Positions 1-7,236 of a DNA stretch of 7,389 bases are shown here, one piece after another. The position numbers and the translations under genes were made by a program. Within the stretch, counting starts at the first letter, position 1; the number at the start of each line of letters is the position of its first letter. The notes beneath the pieces were generated by a model, which was given only the letters and a program-made list of their open reading frames with translations, made no database searches and was not told where the DNA came from. The DNA comes from Flavobacteriales bacterium (lineage in GTDB: Bacteria; Bacteroidota; Bacteroidia; Flavobacteriales; TMED113), in contig PAVX01000004.1 of the NCBI GenBank assembly GCA_002713285.1, positions 66,042-73,430 of the forward strand, given 5' to 3'.

Positions 1-249
1 AGCCAGTATTTCATTGATTTTTTTCCGAATCCAACAACAGATCTACTAAATGTCAATTGTAATGTCAACCAGTTAGTAGATTTAATAATAAAAGACATGA
101 AAGGCAGTATTGTTTTTTCATTATTAGAAGTAGAAGGTAGAGAAACACAACAAATTAATTTAAGTCACTTTTCTCAAGGCATATACTTTTTAGAAATCGG
201 ACTGATTAACAACAACAAGCAAGTTTATAAAATTCAAAAGGTTAATTAA
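1..249 (+). CDS. C-terminal end of a T9SS-exported protein (type A sorting domain), 5' truncated
   Basis: Frame 1 is open from the window edge to a TAA at 247-249 and gives the last 82 residues of a protein. The sequence has the layout of the Bacteroidota T9SS type A C-terminal sorting domain: an [12 protein letters not shown] start (residues 7-18 of the fragment), then short beta strands ([15 protein letters not shown]), then a [10 protein letters not shown] strand and a final VYKIQKVN. In this family the domain directs a protein already exported through Sec across the outer membrane, and it is usually cleaved or used for surface attachment. The functional part of the protein lies upstream of the window, so its activity cannot be named. 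The gene stops 2 nt before the collagen-like gene, which suggests co-transcription. The sorting domain is clear; the identity of the cargo is unknown. Confidence 0.88.
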   Translation, partial: SQYFIDFFPNPTTDLLNVNCNVNQLVDLIIKDMKGSIVFSLLEVEGRETQQINLSHFSQGIYFLEIGLINNNKQVYKIQKVN

Positions 250-251
250 TT

Positions 252-1229
252 ATGAAACATATATTTAGTATTTTTTTATTACTAGTAGTAATTATTTGTG
301 AAGCTCAAGCACCACAAACATTTTCATACCAGACTGTAATAAGAGACATGAATTGGCAACCGAGAGTTAATGAAACCATTAATATTTCTGTTAGCATTTC
401 AGAAGATAGTCCTGACAATTTCCCAGTGTATAGAGAAGAGCATTTTTCTATTACCACAAATAATATAGGACTAGTTAGTTTAGCTGTTGGTGGAGGACAG
501 CCAATGCCGTCATCTAATTTTGAAATGATAGATTGGGGTAACCATACCCATTTTTTAACAATTGGTATTGCAGAAATTAGCTCCAATACATCGGAAACGG
601 ATTATTTAATTGTTGGATCAACACAATTAAGAAGTGTTCCCTATGCATTATTTGCAGAAACTAGTGAAAACCCAGGGAATCCAGGTCCACAAGGAGAACA
701 GGGAGAACAAGGTCCGATTGGAGAAATGGGTCCACAAGGTCCACAAGGAAATACGGGTCCACAAGGTCTACAAGGAATTCAAGGAATTCAAGGAATTCCG
801 GGAGAAGAAGGTCAACAAGGAAATCCAGGTCCACAAGGTCCAAGCATGTATGAAGAATGGCTATCTCAAGGAAATACAGGAACAATAGAAGAGTACTTAT
901 TTAGTCAAAATATATATGATTATTGGCTCACACAAGAAATAGATACTAATAATGATGGAGTATTAGATGGTTTAGCAGCAGATGAGGACTTAGATAATGA
1001 TGGTATAACAGGAACAGTACAAGACTTTTTTGAGTATCTGAGTCAAGGCCCACAAGGAATTCAGGGAATTCAGGGAATTCAGGGAATTCAGGGAGAAGAA
1101 GGTCCAGCAGCAACACATTTAAATTTAAATGACCTTACAATTAATGATGGTAATGACAATTGTTACTCTGTCCAACTAGGCTTTAATGGGTCAGTTCTTA
1201 TGATTGGAGAGCCTATTGAGTGTCCTTAA
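252..1229 (+). CDS. Secreted collagen-like (Gly-X-Y repeat) surface protein
   Basis: The product is 325 aa. Residues 1-20 form a signal peptide with a hydrophobic run (IFLLLVVII), probably cleaved near CEAQA. Residues 20-138 match a domain common at the N terminus of Bacteroidota exported proteins: [13 protein letters not shown] at the start, [10 protein letters not shown] in the middle and [15 protein letters not shown] at the end. Residues 142-198 are 19 uninterrupted Gly-X-Y triplets, and residues 266-286 are 7 more. Between them, residues 199-265 contain two related Trp-Leu-Ser/Thr-Gln segments and two calcium-loop-like motifs ([18 protein letters not shown]). The last 39 residues are unique and contain Cys304 and Cys324. 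No T9SS sorting domain is visible at the C terminus, unlike the upstream neighbour. By analogy with bacterial collagen-like proteins it may trimerise into a rod exposed outside the cell, perhaps for adhesion; this is inference. The start follows the upstream stop by 2 nt. The end overlaps the stop codon of the convergent xth gene. Confidence 0.9.
   Translation: MKHIFSIFLLLVVIICEAQAPQTFSYQTVIRDMNWQPRVNETINISVSISEDSPDNFPVYREEHFSITTNNIGLVSLAVGGGQPMPSSNFEMIDWGNHTHFLTIGIAEISSNTSETDYLIVGSTQLRSVPYALFAETSENPGNPGPQGEQGEQGPIGEMGPQGPQGNTGPQGLQGIQGIQGIPGEEGQQGNPGPQGPSMYEEWLSQGNTGTIEEYLFSQNIYDYWLTQEIDTNNDGVLDGLAADEDLDNDGITGTVQDFFEYLSQGPQGIQGIQGIQGIQGEEGPAATHLNLNDLTINDGNDNCYSVQLGFNGSVLMIGEPIECP
774..800 (+). 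repeat. 9-bp tandem repeat, three units, encoding GIQ-GIQ-GIP
   Basis: Three consecutive in-frame 9-mers: two copies of ggaattcaa followed by the variant ggaattccg. They encode residues 175-183 of the collagen-like protein. The preceding unit (ggtctacaa, GLQ) is a more diverged copy. The unit length keeps the Gly-X-Y frame, so gain or loss of a unit would lengthen or shorten the collagen rod without a frameshift. Confidence 0.85.
849..1046 (+). repeat. Degenerate internal duplication with inserted calcium-loop-like segment
   Basis: This covers residues 200-265 of the collagen-like protein. Copy 1 is YEEWLSQ (200-206) followed directly by [13 protein letters not shown] (207-219). Copy 2 is YDYWLTQ (222-228), then a 22-residue insertion (229-250) rich in Asp and Asn, then [15 protein letters not shown] (251-265). 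Each copy joins or approaches a collagen tract. The insertion includes DTNNDGVLD, and DLDNDGITG runs across its right end; both have the DxDxDG or DxNxDG spacing of calcium-binding loops. The duplication is inferred from aligned residues only, as the DNA has diverged. Confidence 0.5.
1056..1091 (+). repeat. 9-bp tandem repeat, four identical units, encoding (GIQ)4
   Basis: Four perfect copies of ggaattcag lie head to tail and encode residues 269-280 of the collagen-like protein. All four use CAG for Gln, whereas the upstream array at 774-791 uses CAA, so the two arrays look like separate local expansions. The perfect identity suggests recent slippage or ongoing homogenisation. Confidence 0.9.
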
Positions 1230-1984
1230 TTTAGTTTTAGTAAAATTGGACAATGATCAGAATGATGAATATTTTGCAAGATTTTAGCATCTTCAATTTT
1301 ATGTTTAAGCTCATCACTTAACATATGATAGTCAATACGCCAGCCTTTATTATTTAGTCGAGCATTTGCTCTATAACTCCACCAAGAGTACATATTGGGA
1401 TTAGTATTTATTTCTCTAAAAGTATCAACAAATCCTAACCCTAGAAAAGAATCTATCCACATTCGCTCTTCTTCTAAAAAACCGGAAGAGTATTTATTTC
1501 TAATAGGATCATGAATATCAATCGGTTTATGGCAGATATTATAATCCCCACACGCAAGAATATGTTTGCCTTGCTTTTGGGTTTTCATAAAATCATAGAA
1601 GAAGTTTAAAAATTTCATCTTAAAAGATTGTCTAATTTCACCACTACTGCCAGAAGGAAAATAACATGATAAAATATTAATATTATTAAATTCTGCTTTT
1701 AAAACCCTCCCCTCAACATCTAATTCTTCGACACCACACCCATAAACAACCTTATTAGGCTTAATCTTAGATAATATCGCTACACCACTATAACCTTTTT
1801 TTTCAGCAGAAAACCAAAAACAATGATAGCCTAATTTTTCAAATTCACCTACATCAAACTGATCTACGTTAGCTTTTATTTCTTGTAAGCATATTACATC
1901 TGGAGACGCTTCTTTTAACCACTCCACCAAACCTTTTCTTATAGCCGCTCGGATACCATTTATATTATAAGATATAATTTTCAT
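1226..1984 (-). CDS. xth: Exodeoxyribonuclease III (AP endonuclease, ExoIII/APE1 family)
   Basis: The product is 252 aa, the usual size for bacterial exonuclease III. The family removes nucleotides from 3' ends of duplex DNA and cuts 5' to abasic sites in base-excision repair, using a divalent metal. All hallmark motifs are present: [10 protein letters not shown] with Asn7, CLQEIKA with metal-ligand Glu35, CYFPSG with Tyr108, GDYN with Asp147 and Asn149, WRIDY with Asp219, and the terminal HSDHCPI with Asp243 and His244. The [19 protein letters not shown] block (201-219) is typical of the XthA branch. It is the last gene of the minus-strand cluster. Its ATG shares one base with the scoB stop (TAATG), so translation is probably coupled. 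Its own stop overlaps that of the collagen-like gene on the other strand, and no terminator hairpin is visible. The function call is very secure. Confidence 0.97.
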   Translation of the reverse strand: MKIISYNINGIRAAIRKGLVEWLKEASPDVICLQEIKANVDQFDVGEFEKLGYHCFWFSAEKKGYSGVAILSKIKPNKVVYGCGVEELDVEGRVLKAEFNNINILSCYFPSGSSGEIRQSFKMKFLNFFYDFMKTQKQGKHILACGDYNICHKPIDIHDPIRNKYSSGFLEEERMWIDSFLGLGFVDTFREINTNPNMYSWWSYRANARLNNKGWRIDYHMLSDELKHKIEDAKILQNIHHSDHCPILLKLN

Positions 1985-2643
1985 TAACTTAAATCCATTT
2001 CAGAGACTTCGTCGGAAACAATTAACTCACCCTCTGTAGCATCTATAATCTCTTGAATTGATACACCTGGAGCATATTCTTTTAAAACAAATTTCCCATT
2101 TTTAATATCTAAAACACCCAAATTGGTTACAATTTTTTTAATACAATTAACACCTGTAATAGGAAGAGAACATTCTTTTAATAATTTAGATTCACCTTTT
2201 TTATTTGTATGCATCATCGCAACAATTATGTTCCTTGCGGAAGCAACTAAATCCATCGCTCCACCCATACCCTTGACCATTTTACCAGGAATTTTCCAGT
2301 TTGCGATATCTCCATTTTGAGAGACTTCCATTGCTCCCAAAACAGTTAAATTAACTCTTCCACGACGAATCATAGCAAAACTTTCTGCTGAACTAAATAA
2401 TGCAGAACCATTTAATGTAGTAATTGTTTCCTTTCCAGCATTAATTAGATCAGGATCAACATTATTTTTTTTTGGAAAAGGCCCCATTCCTAAAAGTCCA
2501 TTTTCAGATTGCATAATAACTGAAATATCTTTTCGAATATAATTTGCTATTAATGTTGGAATTCCTATTCCCAGATTAACATAATCACCGTCTTTTAATT
2601 CTTTTGAAATTCTTTTAGCAATTTGGAATTTATCTAATGCCAT
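1984..2643 (-). CDS. scoB: 3-oxoacid CoA-transferase, subunit B
   Basis: The product is 219 aa, normal for the beta subunit of a family I CoA-transferase. With ScoA it moves CoA between succinyl-CoA and a 3-oxoacid such as acetoacetate through a glutamyl-CoA thioester on this subunit. The catalytic Glu is recognisable as Glu47 in SENGLLGMGPFP. Other family signatures are VNLGIGIPTLIANYI near the N terminus (22-36), GDIANWKIPGKMVKGMGG (111-128) and GAMDLV (128-133). The residue pattern fits the succinyl-CoA:3-ketoacid (Sco/Scot) branch rather than the Ato or Cat branches, but substrate range cannot be fixed from sequence alone. It starts 11 nt after scoA. The upstream stretch is AT-rich with no clear Shine-Dalgarno, as is common in Bacteroidota. 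Confidence 0.95.
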   Translation of the reverse strand: MALDKFQIAKRISKELKDGDYVNLGIGIPTLIANYIRKDISVIMQSENGLLGMGPFPKKNNVDPDLINAGKETITTLNGSALFSSAESFAMIRRGRVNLTVLGAMEVSQNGDIANWKIPGKMVKGMGGAMDLVASARNIIVAMMHTNKKGESKLLKECSLPITGVNCIKKIVTNLGVLDIKNGKFVLKEYAPGVSIQEIIDATEGELIVSDEVSEMDLS

Positions 2644-2654
2644 ATCATATAGGT

Positions 2655-3344
2655 TTATTGTGTTGTTATTTTTTCAATACGTTTTTCATAGTTTTCACCT
2701 TCAAAAATTCGGTCTACATAAATACTAGGCGTATGTATTATATTTGGGTCTAAACTTCCAACAGGAACAAGTTCTTCAACTTCTGCAATTGTTATTTTTC
2801 CCGCCGCCGCCATCATAGGGTTAAAATTACGAGCAGTTCCTTTGTAAATGAGATTCCCTAAAGCATCTCCTTTCCAGGCTTTCACAAAAGCAAAATCAGA
2901 GTTAAAAGCCAGCTCTAATAAATACTTCTTTCCATTAAAAATTTTAATTTCTTTACCTTTTTCAACCTCTGTTCCTACACCAGCAGGAGTGTAAAATGCA
3001 GGTATACCAGCTCCTGCAGCTCTACATCTTTCAGCTAATGTTCCTTGAGGAATAAGATCCACTTCTAATTCATTATTTAAAAGCTGTCTTTCAAATTCGG
3101 AATTTTCACCCACATAAGATGATATCATCTTCTTAACTTGTCGAGATTGTAACAATAAGCCAATTCCAAAATCATCTACCCCAGCGTTATTTGAAATACA
3201 CGTCAAGTCTTTAATACCTTTTTTTACTAATGCAGCAATAAGGTTTTCAGGGATACCACAAAGGCCAAAACCACCAAGCATAATAGTTGATTTATCAGCT
3301 ATGTCAAATACAGCATCCTCAGCATTCTTATATAATTTATTCAT
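2655..3344 (-). CDS. scoA: 3-oxoacid CoA-transferase, subunit A
   Basis: The product is 229 aa, the usual length of the alpha subunit. It pairs with ScoB encoded immediately downstream. Visible signatures are the glycine-rich [13 protein letters not shown] (24-36), [12 protein letters not shown] (51-62), [18 protein letters not shown] (101-118), [20 protein letters not shown] (155-174) and [15 protein letters not shown] (199-213). Together they mark the succinyl-CoA:acetoacetate transferase type. The likely role is ketone-body or acetoacetate use linked to leucine and fatty-acid breakdown; this comes from family knowledge, since no pathway partner lies in the window. The ATG is 2 nt after the pbp stop (TAATTATG), indicating co-transcription with the cell-wall gene upstream. 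Confidence 0.95.
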   Translation of the reverse strand: MNKLYKNAEDAVFDIADKSTIMLGGFGLCGIPENLIAALVKKGIKDLTCISNNAGVDDFGIGLLLQSRQVKKMISSYVGENSEFERQLLNNELEVDLIPQGTLAERCRAAGAGIPAFYTPAGVGTEVEKGKEIKIFNGKKYLLELAFNSDFAFVKAWKGDALGNLIYKGTARNFNPMMAAAGKITIAEVEELVPVGSLDPNIIHTPSIYVDRIFEGENYEKRIEKITTQ

Positions 3345-3346
3345 AA

Positions 3347-5593
3347 TTAAAATTCATCATCATTATTAATGTCTTTATTTTCATTACAATCCAATGTTAC
3401 GGAAACACCATTTTCTGGGAAAGGGAAATCATCGGCAGAGATACTAATAGTATTATCATTATATAAAGCATTCATGTAATTAGCCCAAATTGGTAATGCC
3501 ATTTCAGCTCCTTGACCTAAATGTAAATCCCTAAACCGAACAGACCTATTGTCTGCCCCTGTCCAAACACCGGTTACTAAGTTAGGAACAAAACCAATAA
3601 ACCATCCATCTGAATGGTTCTGAGTTGTACCTGTTTTAGCAGCAATTTGATTCGTTAATCCATATTTCCACCTTAATCTACCACCAGACCCTTGATTGAC
3701 AACACCTTGAAGTAATTCAACCATAATATAATTTTTCTCTTTACTTAAAATTTCAATAGTACTATTAGAAAAATTCTCTAAAACAACACCATTTTTATCC
3801 TCTATTCTTGAAACAAAATAGGGGGGAACATACATACCCTCATTAGCAAATGTGCTATATGCACCAGTCATTTCCAATAAAGACACTTCAGCAGTTCCTA
3901 AACATAAAGACGGAACGGCGGGCAAATAACTACTAATTCCCATTTTTCGAGCTAAATTAACAACCTTTCTTGGTCTTACCCTTTTCATCAAATATGATGA
4001 GATAGTATTTTTAGATTTTGCTAAACCTTCAATTAAGGTTAATTCACCACCATATTTTTTATTAGCATTTTCAGGAATATAATCTTCATCTAATCCCCAT
4101 TCTTCTTTTTCAAATATCACTTGAACATTGGGCACTTTAAAGCAAGGAGAATATTTAAATTGATCGATAGCAGTTGCATATACAAAAGGCTTAAAAGTAG
4201 AACCTACCTGTCTTTTCCCCTCTTTTACGTGATCGTATTTAAACTGTTTGTGATTAATTCCTCCAACCCAAGCTTTTATTTGACCGCTAGAAGACTCTAT
4301 AGAGATTAGTCCAGAGTGCAAAAAGTAATTATAGTACTTAATAGAATCTAAAGGACTAATTATAGTGTCAATTCTTCCACTCCAAGAAAAAATAGACATT
4401 TCAGTTGGAGAGTTAAAAATTTCTAAAATTTCCGTGTCTGATAGATTTAAATGTTTCATTTTCCGATATCTTTCAGATCTTTTGATAGCAGGTATTATTA
4501 TTAATGTGTCAATTTGTCCAATACGCCAACTGGTATCATAAGGAGCATTTTCAAAACCTTCCCAATGGCTATAGAATTTTTCTTGAAGCTCACGAATATG
4601 ATTTTTAACAGCATCTTCCGCATGTTTTTGCATAGCGTAATTAATTGTAGTGTAAATCTTTAATCCGTCCTTATATATATTATATTTTTCTCCTGTTTTC
4701 AGCTCTCTTTCTTTAGACCAATTAGTCATAAAAGCTCTCAATTGTTCTCGAAAATAAGTTGCTTGACCTTCATTGTGATCCACTTTATTATAATTTAACA
4801 CAATAGGCATTATTACTAAAGAGTCTCTTAACTCTTTAGACAGGTATTCGTTTTTAACCATTTGGTTTAACACTATATTTCTTCTTGCTTTAGTCTTCTC
4901 AATCCTTCTAAGAGGATTATATAGTGATGGGTTTTTTGCCATTCCAATTAACGTTGCAGACTCCTCAATAGTTAAATTTTCAGGCGTAGTATTAAAGTAA
5001 ATTTTAGAAGCGGACTTAATCCCAACAGCCAGATTTAAAAAATCAAAACGATTTAAATACATTGCAATAATTTCCTGCTTAGAGTACTGCCTTTCAATCC
5101 GAACAGCAATAATCCACTCTTTAAACTTTTGTTTTACTCTATCTATCTTAGAGGAGGGTTTTTTTGAGAAAAACATTTTAGCTAATTGCTGAGTAATTGT
5201 ACTACCACCACCTAAACTCCTATTTCCAGTTATAACACCTTTTACAACTCGAATTAATGCTATAAAATCAATCCCAGTATGATTAAAAAACCTTTCGTCT
5301 TCTGTTGCAATCAATGCGTTAATTAAATGTTCAGATAAATTTCCATATTCTACATGAGTTCGATTTTCATAAAAATATTTACCAAGAACTTTCTTCTCAT
5401 CAGATAATATTTCTGTTGCAAGATTAGTTTCTGGGTTTTCTAATTCTTTAAAATCAGGAAGAGGTCCCCATGTACCACTAGAAGCTAACAAAAGGCATAC
5501 TGACAACGTACAAATCGGTAAAAGCACACATGCAAGTAAAAAGTATTTAAAAAACACAGAAATAGATTTAGACATAAATAAATTGACACCCAT
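3347..5593 (-). CDS. mrcA: Class A penicillin-binding protein (PBP1A type), bifunctional transglycosylase/transpeptidase
   Basis: The product is 748 aa: a short cytoplasmic N terminus, one membrane anchor (about residues 12-37), a GT51 glycosyltransferase domain (about 60-240), a linker and a penicillin-binding transpeptidase domain (about 425-710). It polymerises glycan strands from lipid II and cross-links the peptides in the periplasm. GT51 motifs are [12 protein letters not shown], with catalytic Glu98, [14 protein letters not shown] (128-141), and [10 protein letters not shown] with Glu174. Transpeptidase motifs are STFK with nucleophile Ser465, SKN (527-529) and KTGTT (653-657). The tail (about 734-748) is Asn/Asp-rich. 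The start is uncertain: the ATG at 5591-5593 is preceded immediately by AGGAA with no spacer, while Met7 (5573-5575) follows an AT-rich stretch and gives [16 protein letters not shown], which looks more natural. The gene follows gldH by 3 nt and precedes scoA by 2 nt. Confidence 0.96.
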   Translation of the reverse strand: MGVNLFMSKSISVFFKYFLLACVLLPICTLSVCLLLASSGTWGPLPDFKELENPETNLATEILSDEKKVLGKYFYENRTHVEYGNLSEHLINALIATEDERFFNHTGIDFIALIRVVKGVITGNRSLGGGSTITQQLAKMFFSKKPSSKIDRVKQKFKEWIIAVRIERQYSKQEIIAMYLNRFDFLNLAVGIKSASKIYFNTTPENLTIEESATLIGMAKNPSLYNPLRRIEKTKARRNIVLNQMVKNEYLSKELRDSLVIMPIVLNYNKVDHNEGQATYFREQLRAFMTNWSKERELKTGEKYNIYKDGLKIYTTINYAMQKHAEDAVKNHIRELQEKFYSHWEGFENAPYDTSWRIGQIDTLIIIPAIKRSERYRKMKHLNLSDTEILEIFNSPTEMSIFSWSGRIDTIISPLDSIKYYNYFLHSGLISIESSSGQIKAWVGGINHKQFKYDHVKEGKRQVGSTFKPFVYATAIDQFKYSPCFKVPNVQVIFEKEEWGLDEDYIPENANKKYGGELTLIEGLAKSKNTISSYLMKRVRPRKVVNLARKMGISSYLPAVPSLCLGTAEVSLLEMTGAYSTFANEGMYVPPYFVSRIEDKNGVVLENFSNSTIEILSKEKNYIMVELLQGVVNQGSGGRLRWKYGLTNQIAAKTGTTQNHSDGWFIGFVPNLVTGVWTGADNRSVRFRDLHLGQGAEMALPIWANYMNALYNDNTISISADDFPFPENGVSVTLDCNENKDINNDDEF

Positions 5594-5596
5594 TTC

Positions 5597-6049
5597 CTAT
5601 TTAACTTTAAACCCTAATTTATTTACTCCAATTAATTGATGATTCCGCATCCCGTGTCGTATGATTATTTTATAGTCTCCACTATTTTTAAAATTACGGC
5701 TTTTATTAAACATTAAATAATTATCTTTCATATTACCGAGACCCCTTCCAAGCCATTGGCCATATTTATTTGTGATGGAATATTCTATAGTGTCCGTAGT
5801 CACAATTTGATCATCATAAATCACTTTAACTAATAGAAATAAATTTCGATATTGATAATTCAGGTTGTTTCTTAAGAAAAATGACAAATCATAAGTTCCT
5901 ATAGTATCATTAATATTAAACGTAAATGCAACAGCATCGTCTTTATTCCACACATTATTTGGAAATGTATGAATATCAATAGACTGTTGTCTACAAGAGT
6001 ATACAAGCATCAAAAACAATATAATAATAGTGTAAGTAATAGTTCTCAT
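5597..6049 (-). CDS. gldH: Gliding-motility lipoprotein GldH
   Basis: The product is 150 aa with a lipoprotein signal peptide: a hydrophobic TIIILFLMLV stretch and a lipobox ending VYSC, lipidated at Cys19. Tyr at -2 is slightly unusual for a lipobox. The mature part fits the GldH family: VWNKDDAVAFTFNI (33-46), YDLSFFLRNNLNYQYRNLFL (53-72), and a C-terminal GQWLGRGLGNMKDNYLMF (97-114) with Gly/Trp positions typical of the family. In Flavobacterium johnsoniae GldH is required for gliding; its exact molecular role is not well defined. Here it sits 14 nt after holB and 3 nt before the PBP1A gene, so it is probably made with them. The identification rests on residue pattern, length, lipobox and the neighbouring penicillin-binding gene. 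Confidence 0.87.
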   Translation of the reverse strand: MRTITYTIIILFLMLVYSCRQQSIDIHTFPNNVWNKDDAVAFTFNINDTIGTYDLSFFLRNNLNYQYRNLFLLVKVIYDDQIVTTDTIEYSITNKYGQWLGRGLGNMKDNYLMFNKSRNFKNSGDYKIIIRHGMRNHQLIGVNKLGFKVK

Positions 6050-6063
6050 AATTTTGTGTAGTA

Positions 6064-7236
6064 TTAATCTTGAGCATTTTGATGCAGCACTCTTCCTAAC
6101 GTAAAAGATAAATCTAAAAATATTATTTTTGAATTAGCATATCGACTTAAATAATAATGCGCACTACTTAACAAAGAAAAAATTTCAATTATATTATAGT
6201 GCTGCACATATTTTGAAAATTTAATAGGATTAAAATCAGAATGCTCCATGTTTGGATTTGTCTGAGCACTATAATTTAATAAAAATGAAGACCTAAATAT
6301 TCGGGCAGCTATTTTTAAAAATTGTACTTGGTAATGTTTGTCCAACTTACTAATGCTATTACACCAATCTACAATTTTAAGAGCGACGGATTCATCATGG
6401 TATTTAGCAGATTTATTTATAGACAAAAAGCAAAGCCTAATCCATTCAACAAAATCATTTACAATTTCACTTTCATGAGAAGATTCGTCTAAAGATTTTT
6501 TAATTTTGGCATAGCTTTGGGGATTGGATTTAATTAAACCTGCAATTAATTCAGGTTTTAAATCAGAATATTCTTGTTGAAAGAATTCCATTAAAATACC
6601 AGGCTCAATAGTATTAAATTTCTTTTCTTGCAGTCTAGATTTTATTGTTGCGAGTAGACTGTTTCGGTTATTACAAATAAATATAAACACAGTTTTTTCA
6701 GGCGGCTCTTCGATAGTTTTTAATAATATAGAACTAGATTTTTTAATAATTGTATCGGCGCCCCATATTATAAATATTTTATACCCCCCTTGGTATGAGC
6801 GCAAATTAGATATTTTACACAACTCATTTAAGTCGGCCGTACGAATACTTGCATTTTTAGATGATTTTAAACTTTTTATCCATTCATCCTGAGATAGGTT
6901 TGGATCAGCAAGTAAAGCTTTTTTAAATTCTGGAAAATATGATTTGCTTTCAGATATTTTTTCTTTAGTCTTTGGATTTTTTATAGTTGGATAAAAGAAA
7001 TGTAAATCAGGATGTGTTAGTTTAACCATTTTAGCACAATTAACACATTTACCACAAGAGTCTCGGGTATTTTTATCTTCACAAAATAAATAAGTTGCGA
7101 ATGCTAACGCCATGGGCAATTGTTGGCTAAGGTCACCTCCATAAAATAATTGCGCATGCGGTAGCCGATTGGACAAAAACTCTTTCAGTAGTGAATTTTT
7201 TATCGCATTGTTTCCTAAAATATTTTTAAAATACAT
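6064..7236 (-). CDS. holB: DNA polymerase III subunit delta' (clamp-loader AAA+ subunit)
   Basis: The product is 390 aa, somewhat longer than E. coli HolB. Delta' is a structural subunit of the clamp loader that places the sliding clamp on primed DNA. It opens with FKNILGNNAIKNSLLKEF and RLPHAQLFYGG (24-34). The nucleotide-loop region that follows (GGDLSQQLP, 33-41) lacks the GxxGxGKT pattern, in line with the ATP-independent role of delta'. A zinc-binding cluster is present: Cys52, Cys61, Cys64 and Cys67. Further signatures are YKIFIIWGADTI (152-163), LLKTIEEPPEKTVFIF (171-186) and the ATIKSRLQ sensor or arginine-finger segment with Arg201. The C-terminal 180 residues are the less conserved collar region. 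The ATG is preceded directly by AAAGGA with no spacer. It is the first gene of the minus-strand cluster, with 153 nt of non-coding DNA upstream. Confidence 0.93.
   Translation of the reverse strand: MYFKNILGNNAIKNSLLKEFLSNRLPHAQLFYGGDLSQQLPMALAFATYLFCEDKNTRDSCGKCVNCAKMVKLTHPDLHFFYPTIKNPKTKEKISESKSYFPEFKKALLADPNLSQDEWIKSLKSSKNASIRTADLNELCKISNLRSYQGGYKIFIIWGADTIIKKSSSILLKTIEEPPEKTVFIFICNNRNSLLATIKSRLQEKKFNTIEPGILMEFFQQEYSDLKPELIAGLIKSNPQSYAKIKKSLDESSHESEIVNDFVEWIRLCFLSINKSAKYHDESVALKIVDWCNSISKLDKHYQVQFLKIAARIFRSSFLLNYSAQTNPNMEHSDFNPIKFSKYVQHYNIIEIFSLLSSAHYYLSRYANSKIIFLDLSFTLGRVLHQNAQD

Noticed and set aside
305..586. Open minus-strand frame inside the collagen-like gene
   Set aside because: Lies wholly opposite a well-supported coding region; its translation has no recognisable domain or signal.
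634..888. Open frames on both strands through the first collagen tract (also 661-885 minus)
   Set aside because: The 3-base periodic repeat keeps alternative frames open; their Lys/Glu-rich and Leu/Asp/Phe-rich products are artefacts of Gly-X-Y codon repetition.
774..1091. CRISPR-like spaced repeats
   Set aside because: Units are 9 bp, directly tandem without spacers, and in frame with a collagen coding sequence.
675..1109. Collagen-like gene as a phage tail fibre
   Set aside because: Gly-X-Y tracts occur in tail fibres, but the signal peptide, the Bacteroidota export-type N-terminal domain and the absence of any phage gene favour a cellular secreted protein.
2123..2320. Plus-strand frame antisense to scoB
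   Set aside because: No domain, no start context, and fully contained within a conserved gene on the other strand.
2465..2473. Nine-base homopolymer in scoB, and an eight-base one in xth near 1796-1803, as phase-variation or frameshift sites
   Set aside because: Both encode ordinary Lys codons in conserved housekeeping genes, the frames are intact, and such runs are expected at this base composition.
4121..4309. Plus-strand frame antisense to the penicillin-binding gene
   Set aside because: Short and antisense to a conserved transpeptidase region, with no independent support.
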